Notes: generated by a model from the letters alone, not told the origin. Numbered from the stretch's first letter, positions 35,538 through 44,867 are shown. The stretch is DNA of 64,000 nt from Treponema saccharophilum DSM 2985 (GCF_000255555.1 NZ_AGRW01000051.1:149820-213819), one strand, 5' to 3'. A program made the numbers and translations.

Positions 35538-36989
35538 ATGGCTTGCACAACAATTTTGGTCGGAAAAGATGCTTCTTACAACGGCGCGACTTTTATTGCG
35601 CGGAACGAGGACAGTCCTTCGGGACAGTTCTGCGAGAAGAAATTCGTCGTTGTTCTGCCGGAAGACCAACCTTCAAAATACAAAACGATACTTTCCCATC
35701 AGGAAATCGACTTGCCTGAAAATCCGCTTCGCTACACATCCACGCCGAACGCGAATAAAAAAGATGGAATTTGGGCGGCTCATGGAGTTAACTCGGCGAA
35801 TGTTGGAATGACCGCGACCGAGACAATCACTTCCAACGAGCGCGTTTTGGGTGCCGACCCGCTTTTGAAAAAGGGCGGAATCGGGGAAGAAGATTTGAAC
35901 GTAATCGTTCTTCCGTACATAAAAACTGCCCGCGAGGGAGTTCTGCGGTTGGGCAGCCTGCTCGAAAAATACGGAACTTACGAGATGAACGGAATCGCTT
36001 TTTCGGACGAGAACGAAATCTGGTGGCTCGAATCAATTGGCGGGCATCACTGGATGGCCAAGCGCGTGCCTGATGATTCTTACGTTGTCATGCCGAATCA
36101 GCTCGGAATCGACAGTTTTGATTTTGATGATGCCTTCGGCGCGAAAAAAAATCATCTCTGCTCGGCAGATTTGAAGGAATTTATCGCGGAAAATCATCTG
36201 GATTTGACTTTGCCGGGCAAAAAATTCAACCCACGGGAGGCGTTCGGAAGCCACGATGATGCCGACCACGTTTACAACACGCCTCGTGCGTGGTATATCG
36301 AGCGCTTTTTGAATCCGAAAACTGCAAAATGGGACGGAGATGACGCAGATTACACGCCGTCTTCCGACGATATTCCGTGGAGCATGGTTCCTGAGAGAAA
36401 AATTACCGTGGAGGACATAAAATATCTGCTTTCGTCTCACTACAACGGAACAAAATACGACCCTTACGGTTCTTACGGCGAAAAAAATATGCGCGGTGCT
36501 TTCCGCTCAATCGGAATCAACCGCAACGATTCTCTTGCGATTATCGAAATCCGCAAAGGAATGCCAGAAAAATGCAAGGCGATTCAGTGGATGGCATTTG
36601 CCTCAAACGCGTTCAACGTTGTTTCTCCGTTCTACACGAACATCGAAAAAACTCCGCGATATTTGTCCTATGTTCCGAGAAGCGTTTCAACCGAAAGTTT
36701 TTACTGGTGCGCCCGCTTGATTGCTGCCCTGAGCGATGCCGGCTACGCAAAATGCCTGAACCACATTGAGCATTATCAGCTTGCCGTCGGTTCAAAAAGT
36801 CACGAGATTCTAAAAAAATACGACAAAATCATTGCTGCCGCGGCGGAAAGCGAAGCCATATCTCTTTGCGAAAAAGCGAATGCCGAAGTTGCCCAAATGC
36901 TAAAAGAGGAAACCCAAAAGACGCTGGACAAAGTTCTTTATGAAATAAGCTGCCTGATGAAAAACTCATACGCAAGAAGCGACGCGTAA
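35538..36989 (+). CDS. C69-family dipeptidase
   Basis: 483 residues. The N-terminus MACTTILVGKDAS places the nucleophile Cys at residue 3, exposed after removal of the preceding residues as in N-terminal-nucleophile peptidases of family C69 (PepD type). Other family blocks are FIARNEDSPSG, GVNSANVGMTATETITSN and EIWWLESIGGHHWMAKRVPDD. It hydrolyses a broad range of dipeptides, probably in the cytoplasm since there is no signal peptide. GAGGAG lies 6 bases upstream. It directly follows the island's right end; before insertion it would have been about 75 bases from the flavodoxin-like gene. Confidence 0.9.
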   Translation: MACTTILVGKDASYNGATFIARNEDSPSGQFCEKKFVVVLPEDQPSKYKTILSHQEIDLPENPLRYTSTPNANKKDGIWAAHGVNSANVGMTATETITSNERVLGADPLLKKGGIGEEDLNVIVLPYIKTAREGVLRLGSLLEKYGTYEMNGIAFSDENEIWWLESIGGHHWMAKRVPDDSYVVMPNQLGIDSFDFDDAFGAKKNHLCSADLKEFIAENHLDLTLPGKKFNPREAFGSHDDADHVYNTPRAWYIERFLNPKTAKWDGDDADYTPSSDDIPWSMVPERKITVEDIKYLLSSHYNGTKYDPYGSYGEKNMRGAFRSIGINRNDSLAIIEIRKGMPEKCKAIQWMAFASNAFNVVSPFYTNIEKTPRYLSYVPRSVSTESFYWCARLIAALSDAGYAKCLNHIEHYQLAVGSKSHEILKKYDKIIAAAAESEAISLCEKANAEVAQMLKEETQKTLDKVLYEISCLMKNSYARSDA

Positions 36990-36995
36990 AAAACT

Positions 36996-37030
36996 GTTGC
37001 CATGCGGAGCAATCTGCATGGCGACTTTTT
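36996..37030 (+). terminator. Rho-independent terminator after dipeptidase
   Basis: Stem GTTGCCATGC (36996-37005) with GCATGGCGAC (37016-37025; one G-T pair), then TTTTT. Confidence 0.85.
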
Positions 37031-37298
37031 ATTTGTGATAAGGTGTTCCGCACTGCAAGATTTCTACATAAGACTTATCTCCGTCTTCTATAATTCTGTA
37101 GACAATGCGGTTAAAGTCATCAATTCGTCGGCTCCAATAGCCTGTTAAATCATCTTTTAGAGGTTCTGGTTTCCCGATTCCAGTGTAGCCGTTACGGTCA
37201 ATATCTTTTAAAAGGGCTTCAAGTTTCTTTACAAGTCGTTTGTCAGAATGAAGGTTCAGAAAATCTTCCCATGCTTCATCAGTCCAAAGTTTATCCAT
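37029..37298 (-). CDS. yoeB: YoeB/Txe-family mRNA interferase toxin
   Basis: 89 residues from the ATG at 37298. The sequence has WTDEAWEDFLNL at the start, GIGKPEPLKDDLTGYWSRRID in the middle and ends CGTPYHK, all typical of YoeB, including the Arg of SRRID and the C-terminal His-Tyr type catalytic tail. YoeB binds the ribosome and cuts mRNA in the A site. The ATG shares one base with the antitoxin stop (TGATG), so expression is coupled. Confidence 0.9.
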   Translation of the reverse strand: MDKLWTDEAWEDFLNLHSDKRLVKKLEALLKDIDRNGYTGIGKPEPLKDDLTGYWSRRIDDFNRIVYRIIEDGDKSYVEILQCGTPYHK

Positions 37299-37549
37299 CA
37301 ATTAACCTCGTCGATTTCGTGCTTGGTTAGTTTTCCTTGCTTTGCATGTTCAAGAGAGGTTCTGAGTCTTTTTTGATTTTCTTCGCCCCAAAATGGGTCT
37401 GCTTTAATTTCGAACGGAATGCGGTTTTCTCGCAGGCAGGCGTTCATAAACATGTTTACGGCAGCGGTTACACTGATTCCAATTGAGTCGCAAAATCCTT
37501 CAAAAGAATATTTGCGCTCATCATTCGTTCTAATGCTCATTGTTGCCAT
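37298..37549 (-). CDS. relB: RelB/DinJ-family antitoxin
   Basis: 83 residues. The N-terminal ribbon-helix-helix pattern MATMSIRTNDERKYSFEGFC, then GISVTAAVNMFMNACLRENRIPFE, is the RelB/DinJ signature. The acidic and flexible C-terminus would wrap the toxin. AGGAG lies 9 bases before the ATG. The partner is a YoeB-type toxin rather than the more usual RelE or YafQ, a mixed pairing known in other genomes. A perfect palindrome upstream is the probable autoregulatory operator. Confidence 0.88.
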   Translation of the reverse strand: MATMSIRTNDERKYSFEGFCDSIGISVTAAVNMFMNACLRENRIPFEIKADPFWGEENQKRLRTSLEHAKQGKLTKHEIDEVN

Positions 37550-37565
37550 AAAAATATCTCCTAAA

Positions 37566-37592
37566 GTGTTATTTTATAACACAATGTAACAC
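37566..37592 (-). promoter_or_regulatory. Probable toxin-antitoxin operator
   Basis: GTGTTAT-TTT-ATAACAC (37566-37582) is a perfect 7-bp inverted repeat 17 bases upstream of the antitoxin ATG. A further half-site GTAACAC is at 37586-37592. Ribbon-helix-helix antitoxins bind such repeats to repress their own operon. Confidence 0.6.
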
Positions 37593-37636
37593 AATAGGCT
37601 GCATTCTGTCAAATTTTCAAAATTTTTCGAAAAAAA

Positions 37637-37714
37637 TTTGTGTAGGGTACCCTACACAAAGGGATTGACTAAAGCCCTTTGTGCGAAATCTCGCTTCGCT
37701 CGATTTCGCACAAA
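37637..37714. other. Three consecutive palindromes upstream of lipoprotein gene
   Basis: A perfect 24-bp palindrome centred on GGGTACCC (37637-37660) is followed by CAAAGGG/CCCTTTG (37657-37663 with 37673-37679, loop 9 bases) and by a 13-bp stem TTTGTGCGAAATC/GATTTCGCACAAA (37678-37690 with 37702-37714, loop 11 bases). No T-run follows. They may be operator sites, an mRNA leader structure or an intergenic repeat. Confidence 0.5.
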
Positions 37715-37737
37715 ATATAAATTCTTTGGAGGATTTT

Positions 37738-38319
37738 ATGAAAAAAATTCTTTCTCTTATCACTTTTGGATTGCTCCTTGCATCAGGAACAATGAGTTTC
37801 ATGTCTTGCTCTGACGACGAGGACAGCGGTGAATATACCTATACGAACAACACTTCTGTTGAGGCGGGTATCGCAACACCAACATTGAAAGTTGAAGCTA
37901 ACTCTTCAACTTTCTCAGTGCTTGCAAATAAATCATTCAGTGGGTTCTCTTATGTGGAAGACGGTACTTATCATTATGCCGTGCCAGGTTTTAATGTTAA
38001 TTGGACTTATGACAGCGTAAAATCTGGATTCACTTATGAGATTTATGGTTCTTGCACACAAACTGGCAAGAGCGATGTTCTTTTGAAATCTGGCTCTGCT
38101 AACGCAATGAAGTCTGATTTTAATACCTTGGAGGACACTGATATTTTTAAACTCGGTTATGCGAATGGCGGTTTTAATGGTGAAGGCGATGGCTTTTACA
38201 AGGTTTCTAACAACACGACCGAAACTTTAAACTTCTCTTTTTATATTGTAACAAAGTACGGCTCAGAGGCAAAGACGAGCAATACAGTCAACGTAACTTT
38301 GACAAAAGCAACAAACTAA
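37738..38319 (+). CDS. Small treponemal lipoprotein of unknown function
   Basis: 193 residues from MKKILSLITFG, with GGAGG 6 bases upstream. The signal peptide ends in a lipobox-like FMSC (Cys at about 24), followed by an acidic SDDEDSGE stretch. The rest is strand-rich, with many Ser, Thr, Asn and Gly residues, and resembles an immunoglobulin-like or jelly-roll secreted domain, but no family is recognised. It is a single-gene unit between a palindrome-rich leader and a terminator. It is probably membrane-anchored and may be surface exposed. Confidence 0.65.
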   Translation: MKKILSLITFGLLLASGTMSFMSCSDDEDSGEYTYTNNTSVEAGIATPTLKVEANSSTFSVLANKSFSGFSYVEDGTYHYAVPGFNVNWTYDSVKSGFTYEIYGSCTQTGKSDVLLKSGSANAMKSDFNTLEDTDIFKLGYANGGFNGEGDGFYKVSNNTTETLNFSFYIVTKYGSEAKTSNTVNVTLTKATN

Positions 38320-38337
38320 ATCAAATCTGATTTGATT
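38319..38337 (+). other. Short palindrome at lipoprotein stop
   Basis: AATCAAATC-t-GATTTGATT (38319-38337) is a perfect 9-bp inverted repeat overlapping the stop codon, just before the terminator. It may protect the mRNA 3' end. Confidence 0.35.
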
Positions 38338-38344
38338 GCACGAA

Positions 38345-38374
38345 AGCACATCGTTTTTGCGGTGTGCTTTTTTT
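38345..38374 (+). terminator. Rho-independent terminator after lipoprotein
   Basis: Stem AGCACATCG (38345-38353) with CGGTGTGCT (38360-38368; one G-T pair) and a run of T residues to 38374. Bases 38375-38551 show no gene I can support. Confidence 0.85.
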
Positions 38375-38551
38375 GTCCGTGTTGAGTTTGACAAAAACAA
38401 TCATATAGCGCACAACTGAACTTTATATGATTCGGCATCTACGATGGACAGGGTGCAGCCCCTATTTCTGTCTGTGATATAGTCTATTAACTTGATAAAT
38501 GTCATTATACGAGATGCTGAAAACAAACAACTGTTTTTCCAGACAAAGCGA

Positions 38552-38588
38552 AAAAAAGCGGTGCCCGAACAATCGGACACCGCTTTTC
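38552..38588 (-). terminator. Terminator of the V-ATPase operon
   Basis: Stem AAAAGCGGTG (38555-38564) with CACCGCTTTT (38579-38588) and an inner CCG/CGG pair. On the minus strand it is followed by a T-run (38552-38558). It lies 15 bases after the atpK stop. Confidence 0.88.
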
Positions 38589-38602
38589 TATTCAAGGCCG
38601 GT

Positions 38603-39049
38603 TTACTGAATCATTCCGAAGACCATCGCGAACAAAGCGACCGTCTCGCAAAGACCGACGACCATGATGTACTGTGAGAAGCCTTTCCCTGTCTCGCCGA
38701 GAGCATCAGAACCAGCAGCACCGGCTTTTCCCTGAGCAATGGCCGAGAAGCACATCGCAAGACCAGCGGCAATTCCAAGACCAAGCGCAAACGCAGGGTC
38801 AAGAGCACCAGCGGCGACCTTTCCCTTCATGGAGTTCATAAGAAGGAAGCCGTATATTGTCTGCGTCAAAGGCGCACCAGCGAAGACGGTGAGGATGAAC
38901 GGAGCCGGCTTGTTTGCCATGTAGCAGCGTTTCCAAGCGCCAATCGCACCCTGACCAGCTGCACCGATTCCGATTGCAGAACCGATTGCGGCGATGCCCA
39001 TTACGACTGCAGCTCCAACATAACCCCAGAACAATGTTTTTGGATCCAT
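38603..39049 (-). CDS. atpK: V-type ATPase rotor subunit K (c-ring proteolipid)
   Basis: 148 residues with four membrane helices, the double-hairpin form of V-type c subunits. The ion-binding Glu is Glu135 (LCETVALFAMVF). Thr62 and Gln63 (PLTQTIYGF) and Gln106 (AIAQGKAGAAG) match the residues that, with that Glu, bind Na+ in Enterococcus hirae NtpK. I infer Na+ coupling. It is the last gene of the operon, 51 bases after subunit I, followed by a terminator. Confidence 0.92.
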   Translation of the reverse strand: MDPKTLFWGYVGAAVVMGIAAIGSAIGIGAAGQGAIGAWKRCYMANKPAPFILTVFAGAPLTQTIYGFLLMNSMKGKVAAGALDPAFALGLGIAAGLAMCFSAIAQGKAGAAGSDALGETGKGFSQYIMVVGLCETVALFAMVFGMIQ

Positions 39050-39100
39050 AATTTTTCTCCTTAAATTGAAACCTTAATTTATACGACCGACAGTTGAGTT

Positions 39101-41095
39101 TTATTTCTCACTGAACGGACTGTATTTGAAACCAGACCATGACATTCCCAAGTGATTTGAGAATTCCAACGTGTTCAAGCGGACTCCGTGAACGATGACG
39201 GAAAGCAGGTTCAAAATCATGTTCAAACCATGCCCGAACACAAGGAGCACAATCAGCGCTCCGAACATGACGGCGCGTCCGGCAAGAGGACCTGCCATCG
39301 TGTTTACAGTGTTGCTGATAGCCGCGCCCGCAAGACCGACTGCCCAGAGGCGGATGTAGGAAACGATATCCGAGAACACGTTCACCACGCCGAGCAGCAC
39401 GGAAATTATGTTCTTGACGCTCTCCAATACCGACTTCGCCACGCTTCCCTCGTAATTGCTGAACACGAAGCTCAGCAGGAATCCTGCGAGGACGAGGGCA
39501 ATCGATACGGTACCGGCAGGCACCCCGTACACGTCGCCGCCGACAAGCGGAAACACCGTGCTGGAGACGACCATCGAAAGGACTACCCAATACATACCGA
39601 TAAGCTCGATGAACGAACCGAACTCGCCTATAACCTTAAGCCTGTGCACCTTGTCCTTCGCATAGCGCGCCATGCCCTTCAGATGGGCGACGCACAGCTG
39701 CACAAGGGCAAGCGTGAAGCAGAAAATCTGAAGGTTGTTCGCCGTCGTGAGCGTCCCGGCAGACGCATCTGTCGTCCAGAACGGCAGCCACTCATCGGTA
39801 CATGCGTTCGAGAGCGGCGCGACCGAAAGAGCCTTTATCCATGACGGAAGCTGTTCCGGAGTAAGCCCGAACCATGTGCACGTCACGGCACCCCACACCA
39901 TCGTCGCCACGCCAAGAAGCAGGACAAGACCGATGACGGGAGGAACCTTCTTTCCGCCGGCAACGCTTTTCAGCAGAAGGGCAAGCCCGACAACCGTTAC
40001 GAGCGCGCCATACCCTCCGTCGCCAAAAATCATGCCGAAGAAAACCGTGAAAAACAACAGGAACCATCCGGAAATATCGTACTCGCGGTACCCCGGAACC
40101 GTCCCGAGGAAGTCCGTAAGCGGATAGATGAGCTCCACGAATTTGTTGTTCTTCAATTTCGTAGGAACATTGTCATCCTCGGACGGCTCGGACGCGGCAT
40201 ATGCCCATTTCTGAAGCCTCGCCTCGTCCTCGAATTTCTTCATCGAATCGACAGGGACGAATCCGGTAAGCCATGCAAGCGGAACAGAAGAAGGCTCGGC
40301 CTTAGAAAGGCGCACGGAATGGGAATCCGCGCCATCCGCATCAGACTTATCCTCATATCCCATGCCGCTGTAGAGGTTCTCAAGCTCGATATCTTTTGCG
40401 ATTACGGAAAGCGAATCCTTCATCGCGTCCTGATATTTCTTGTCCGACATGAGTTCGCGCTCAATCTCGGAAATTCTCTTGCGGCTGGCGTCGATTTCCG
40501 CGGAGAGCTCCTTTGTTGAGCAGCGCGGAAGCACAACCTGATATGCCTCCGGCGGCAACCCCTCCGGGCGCTCGTTTGCCGAAAGCGGAGAATCGCTTAC
40601 GACGAGGAAGCGAGCCTGAGATTTGTCCTTGTTGACAAGGATAGTCCGCACGCCATCCCCAATCGAGCCGTATTTTTCCGCAGGAATCTCGAACATCGAG
40701 AGATTGATGTTTTTCCCGCTCAAATACGAGAAATCGGCAGGATTGACCTCGCCCCACTTTGAGAACCGGTCGAGCTCTACCGAATCGCTCGTAATCCTGT
40801 CAAAGCAGGATTTCTTCTCATCGGAGAGGGCAAGAACCGATTTCGCGACCTCGACAGCCCTATCACGGCTCACCTTGGTCTGCTCAATTTTCTCCTTCTT
40901 GCCGACTTTTATCTCGCCGAGTATGCTCAACGCCTTCTCGACCTTCGAGTTCTGGTCCTTGTAGGAAGCGAGAACGTCGCCGCCCCCCTGCACTTCCTCA
41001 ACGTGAAGCACGCCGAGTTTTCTCAGCGCCTTAAGGGCATCCTTGCGCTCGTTCTGAAGAACAATCAAAGAAACTTTCTTCATCTGAACAATCAT
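39101..41095 (-). CDS. atpI: V-type ATPase subunit I (a subunit)
   Basis: 664 residues. The N-terminal cytoplasmic half (1-330) contains coiled-coil stalk segments. The C-terminal half has about eight membrane helices starting with ISGWFLLFFTVFFGMIFGDGGYG. The segment SYIRLWAVGLAGAAISN contains the Arg that faces the rotor Glu. It forms the stator half-channels for ion flow. Its start overlaps the subunit D stop by 4 bases. Confidence 0.93.
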   Translation of the reverse strand: MIVQMKKVSLIVLQNERKDALKALRKLGVLHVEEVQGGGDVLASYKDQNSKVEKALSILGEIKVGKKEKIEQTKVSRDRAVEVAKSVLALSDEKKSCFDRITSDSVELDRFSKWGEVNPADFSYLSGKNINLSMFEIPAEKYGSIGDGVRTILVNKDKSQARFLVVSDSPLSANERPEGLPPEAYQVVLPRCSTKELSAEIDASRKRISEIERELMSDKKYQDAMKDSLSVIAKDIELENLYSGMGYEDKSDADGADSHSVRLSKAEPSSVPLAWLTGFVPVDSMKKFEDEARLQKWAYAASEPSEDDNVPTKLKNNKFVELIYPLTDFLGTVPGYREYDISGWFLLFFTVFFGMIFGDGGYGALVTVVGLALLLKSVAGGKKVPPVIGLVLLLGVATMVWGAVTCTWFGLTPEQLPSWIKALSVAPLSNACTDEWLPFWTTDASAGTLTTANNLQIFCFTLALVQLCVAHLKGMARYAKDKVHRLKVIGEFGSFIELIGMYWVVLSMVVSSTVFPLVGGDVYGVPAGTVSIALVLAGFLLSFVFSNYEGSVAKSVLESVKNIISVLLGVVNVFSDIVSYIRLWAVGLAGAAISNTVNTMAGPLAGRAVMFGALIVLLVFGHGLNMILNLLSVIVHGVRLNTLEFSNHLGMSWSGFKYSPFSEK

Positions 41096-41742
41096 TTCTC
41101 TGCCCCCTTTCCAGCCAATTCGGCCTGAGCCAACAGGGCCGCGGCGTTGCGCTGGTCGATTTTCTTCTTCGAAATTTTCGACCTGACGACCTCGCTTACC
41201 TGCTGATCTCCAAGATAGACCGAAATCTTCTTTATATTGCTTTTTGCCTCGGGAATCTTCACCTTTTCAAAAAGGTTGACCCTCTGAGACGTAGTCCGCA
41301 ATTCCTTTGAAAGCAACCTTACCTGCTCATCGAGGACATCAGCCTCCAAATCAAGGGAAAGCGCCTTCTCCATTCTGTCAGCGGCCATATCAATCCAGAG
41401 AGGGGTCGAATACAAATCGTAATCGCCCCTGCTGAAATCAGCGCCCTCATATACAGGAATCGTGACGCCGGCAATGTTTCCGACGCCCTTCCTTATATTG
41501 CGGACAGTGACCATCTCCGGCTTAAAGGCTTCCTCCTCGCCGAACACCGCAATCCAAACCTGAAATTCCTTCTCAAGCTCGACGCGCTGCTGGCGGACTT
41601 CCTTCGCCTTTATCTCGATAGTCCTGATTTCAGATTGAAGCTGCTGTTTTTTGAGCGTCAAGGTCGGAAGATAGCGCTGATACATCTTCAGCGCGTCCTT
41701 CTGGACCTTCTGCTCGTTTTTTGTCAGCTTGATTTTTGCCAT
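41092..41742 (-). CDS. atpD: V-type ATPase subunit D (central stalk)
   Basis: 216 residues, almost all helical: a long N-terminal helix (MAKIKLTKNEQKVQKDALKMY) and a long C-terminal helix form the antiparallel coiled-coil shaft, with a short globular middle. It is the rotating axle inside the A3B3 head. It lies 17 bases downstream of atpB and overlaps atpI by 4 bases. Confidence 0.92.
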   Translation of the reverse strand: MAKIKLTKNEQKVQKDALKMYQRYLPTLTLKKQQLQSEIRTIEIKAKEVRQQRVELEKEFQVWIAVFGEEEAFKPEMVTVRNIRKGVGNIAGVTIPVYEGADFSRGDYDLYSTPLWIDMAADRMEKALSLDLEADVLDEQVRLLSKELRTTSQRVNLFEKVKIPEAKSNIKKISVYLGDQQVSEVVRSKISKKKIDQRNAAALLAQAELAGKGAEK

Positions 41743-41759
41743 TAACAGCTCCGCTATCG

Positions 41760-43055
41760 TTATTTATTCGGCCAAAATTCCGCAATCAACTCGGACTTGA
41801 TGCCGGTCTCGTCCTTGTCGAAACAGTCCGCAAGAATCTTCCATCCCAAGTCGAGCGCGCCTTCAAGCGAGATGTTGACCGTCAAATCCATCATCTCCTT
41901 CTCGAACATCGCACCGTACTTGAGCAGCTTCTCATCCCAGTTCGACATCATGAAACCCATCGACTTCTTCTCAAGCGTATCCTTGTAAGAAGAATAAAGG
42001 CGAATCATGGCGTCCATGAGCGCGCGGTGGTCTTTGCGGGTCTTTCCGTTTACGTTCTGCTTCAGGCGGGAAAGCGAACCGAACGGCTCGATGCGCCCGC
42101 CCTTGAGGTAATACTGTCCCTCCGTGATGTATCCCGTGTTGTCCGGAACAGGATGGGTGACATCATCACCAGGCATCGTCGTCACGGCAAGAACCGTCAC
42201 GGAACCCGCATTGTCGAAATCGACAGCCTTCTCGTACCGTGCTGCGAGCTGCGAGTACAAGTCGCCGGGATAACCGCGGTTCGACGGAACCTGCTCCTGC
42301 GTAATCGCGATTTCCTTCATCGCATCGGCATAGGACGTCATGTCCGTAAGAAGGACGAGAACATCCTTGTTCTGAAGGGCAAACTGCTCCGCAACGGCAA
42401 GCGACATATCCGGAATCTTGATGCACTCTACAGTCGGGTCGGCTGCGGTGTGGATGAACATGACCGTCTTGCTCAGCGAGCCTCCCTCCTCAAGCGTTTT
42501 CTTGAAATAGAGGAAGTCGTCGTACTTCAGTCCCATTCCGCCAAGAACGATTACGTCAGCCTCAGCCTGCATGGCGATGCGGGCGAGGAGCTGATTGTAC
42601 GGCTCTCCGGAAATGGAGAAAATCGGCAGTTTCTGCGACACGACAAGCGTGTTGAACATATCAATCATCGGGATGTTCGTGCGCATCATGCGCGTCGCGA
42701 GGATACGCTTCGACGGGTTGACTGACGGCCCGCCAATCGGCTTGAGGTTCTCCGAAAGGTTCGTTCCGTTGTCGCGAGGCTCTCCCGAACCGTTGAAGAT
42801 TCTTCCGAGCAAATCATCGCTGAACGAAATCTGCATCTCGTGCCCCAGAAAGCGAATCTGGTCGCCAGTCGAAACGCCGCGGCCGCCCGCAAAGACCTGA
42901 AGCGAGACCAAATCGCCGTCGACCTTGTTGACCTCGGCAAGCGATTTTCCGAAACGCGTCGTAATCTCGGCAAGTTCGTTGTACTTCACGCCTTCAGCGC
43001 GGACTGTAATGACCGAACCCGTAATAGATTCAATTTTGCTATATACTTTGTTCAT
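41760..43055 (-). CDS. atpB: V-type ATPase subunit B
   Basis: 431 residues, the non-catalytic B subunit. The P-loop is degenerate ([15 protein letters not shown] instead of GxxxxGKT), as is normal for B. Other blocks are [27 protein letters not shown] and [20 protein letters not shown]. It alternates with A in the head and contributes Arg to the nucleotide site. It follows atpA by 16 bases. Confidence 0.95.
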   Translation of the reverse strand: MNKVYSKIESITGSVITVRAEGVKYNELAEITTRFGKSLAEVNKVDGDLVSLQVFAGGRGVSTGDQIRFLGHEMQISFSDDLLGRIFNGSGEPRDNGTNLSENLKPIGGPSVNPSKRILATRMMRTNIPMIDMFNTLVVSQKLPIFSISGEPYNQLLARIAMQAEADVIVLGGMGLKYDDFLYFKKTLEEGGSLSKTVMFIHTAADPTVECIKIPDMSLAVAEQFALQNKDVLVLLTDMTSYADAMKEIAITQEQVPSNRGYPGDLYSQLAARYEKAVDFDNAGSVTVLAVTTMPGDDVTHPVPDNTGYITEGQYYLKGGRIEPFGSLSRLKQNVNGKTRKDHRALMDAMIRLYSSYKDTLEKKSMGFMMSNWDEKLLKYGAMFEKEMMDLTVNISLEGALDLGWKILADCFDKDETGIKSELIAEFWPNK

Positions 43056-43071
43056 TTTTCACCGTCCTCAC

Positions 43072-44835
43072 TTAAGCCCTCAGGAGACTTTCCGCCTCTG
43101 CGGTCAGCTTCCCGTTCTTCGATGCATACAAATCGTCGATTTCCTTCTCGAGCTTCTTGAAGCCGTCGCTCTGGAACTCCGTGTAGTTCCAGTCGATGAA
43201 CTTCTGGCGGAGCTGGTTGAAGTACGTGCGCGCCTCTTCCTTGTCGGAAACCGCGAAATCGGAACCGAGAATACGAAGGAGCTTGTCGAGGTCGTACATC
43301 TGGCGCTCGACAGTCGCGTTCGCATCAATCGCGTCGAACGAGTTCTGCTGGAAATAAACAGCATCGAGCATCTCTTCCTTAAGATAGACGAGATAATCAT
43401 CGAGAGACGTTCCTTCCTCACCGACAACCTTCATCATGGAACCTACGTCGACGCCCTTCTTGAGGATGTTGAAGCAGAAACCGACTTTGTCCTGCGAGAT
43501 GACGCCCTTGTATTTTGACCACGACTGAATCGGGTCGATTGCAGGATACTTTCGCGCATCGGAACGTGCCCTTGAAAGTCCGTGGAACGCGCCGACGACC
43601 TTGAGCGTTGCCTGCGTAACCGGCTCCTCGAAGTTTCCGCCCGCGGGGGATACGGTTCCGCCGATTGTGACGGAACCCGTCGTGCCGTCGGAAAGGCGAA
43701 CCTGTCCCGCACGCTCGTAGAATGCCGCGATGTACGACTCCATATAGGCAGGGAACGCTTCCTCGCCCGGGATTTCCTCAAGGCGGCCGGACATCTCACG
43801 GAGAGCCTGCGCCCAGCGCGACGTCGAATCGGCAAGAAGCAGAACGTTGAGACCCATCTGGCGGTAGTATTCAGCAAGCGTGACCGACGTATAGACGGAA
43901 GCCTCGCGCGAAGCAACCGGCATCGAAGAAGTGTTGCAGATGATAATCGTGCGCTCCATGAGCGACTTTCCGGTTTTCGGGTCTTTCAGCTCGGGGAATT
44001 CGGTAAGGGTCTCGACGACCTCACCGGCGCGCTCACCACAAGCCGCGATGATTACGATATCGACATCCGCGTACTTCGACGTCGTATGCTGGAGGACAGT
44101 CTTTCCCGCTCCGAACGGTCCCGGAATACAATACGTTCCGCCGCGCGCGACGGGGAAGAACGTATCGATAAGGCGGACTTTCGTCACCATCGTCTCAGTA
44201 GGCGCGAGCCTTTCCTCGTAGCAGTTTACGGCGCGTTTTACCGGCCATTTGAACGAAAGCGTGACGTTGACGTCGTTGCCCTTCTCATCGGTGATGACAG
44301 CGACAGTGTCCTTGAGCATATAGCTTCCCTTCTCCGCAACGGACTTCACCGTATACGAGCCGAGCAGGTAGAACGGTACGAAAATCTTATGGGTAAACGG
44401 TCCTTCTGGAACTGTACCGACGTATTCGCCCGCCTTGAGGACATCGCCCACTTTTGCAGTCGGGGTGAAGTCCCATTTTTTCTCGCGGTCGAGAGGGTCA
44501 ACGTAGATTCCCCTTTCAAGGAACCATCCGGCCTTCTCCGCGAGGAGCGGGAGCGGATTCTGAAGTCCGTCATAAACCTGCCCCAGAAGTCCGGGACCAA
44601 GCTCCGCGGAAAGGAGGTCTCCCGTAAATTCGACCTCATCCCCCGCCTTTATTCCTTTTGTCATCTCATAGACCTGCATCTGCGCGGTATTCCCGCGGAT
44701 ACGGATCACTTCGCTTTTGAGACTTGAGCCTTCAACTTTTACATAGGCGACTTCGTTCATGGAAATAACTCCGTCGAATTCGACAGAGACCATGTTTCCA
44801 TTGACGCCGACAACCTTTCCTTTTGTATCCGTCAT
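43072..44835 (-). CDS. atpA: V-type ATPase catalytic subunit A
   Basis: 587 residues. The N-terminal beta-barrel is followed by the A-subunit-specific non-homologous insertion (about 110-190). The catalytic P-loop is GPFGAGKTVLQ (about 237), with PVASREASVYTSVTLAEYYRQMG, ADSTSRWAQALREMSGRLEEIPGEEAFPAY and SPAGGNFEEPVTQ after it. It hydrolyses or makes ATP in the A3B3 head. It is preceded by the DUF2764 gene (32 bases). Confidence 0.96.
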   Translation of the reverse strand: MTDTKGKVVGVNGNMVSVEFDGVISMNEVAYVKVEGSSLKSEVIRIRGNTAQMQVYEMTKGIKAGDEVEFTGDLLSAELGPGLLGQVYDGLQNPLPLLAEKAGWFLERGIYVDPLDREKKWDFTPTAKVGDVLKAGEYVGTVPEGPFTHKIFVPFYLLGSYTVKSVAEKGSYMLKDTVAVITDEKGNDVNVTLSFKWPVKRAVNCYEERLAPTETMVTKVRLIDTFFPVARGGTYCIPGPFGAGKTVLQHTTSKYADVDIVIIAACGERAGEVVETLTEFPELKDPKTGKSLMERTIIICNTSSMPVASREASVYTSVTLAEYYRQMGLNVLLLADSTSRWAQALREMSGRLEEIPGEEAFPAYMESYIAAFYERAGQVRLSDGTTGSVTIGGTVSPAGGNFEEPVTQATLKVVGAFHGLSRARSDARKYPAIDPIQSWSKYKGVISQDKVGFCFNILKKGVDVGSMMKVVGEEGTSLDDYLVYLKEEMLDAVYFQQNSFDAIDANATVERQMYDLDKLLRILGSDFAVSDKEEARTYFNQLRQKFIDWNYTEFQSDGFKKLEKEIDDLYASKNGKLTAEAESLLRA

Positions 44836-44867
44836 TTATCATTCTCCATAATTCCAAGCGAGAAGCC

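Noticed and set aside
38401..38595. A 64-codon minus-strand frame between the lipoprotein and atpK
   Set aside because: It contains the operon terminator hairpin and has no ribosome site.
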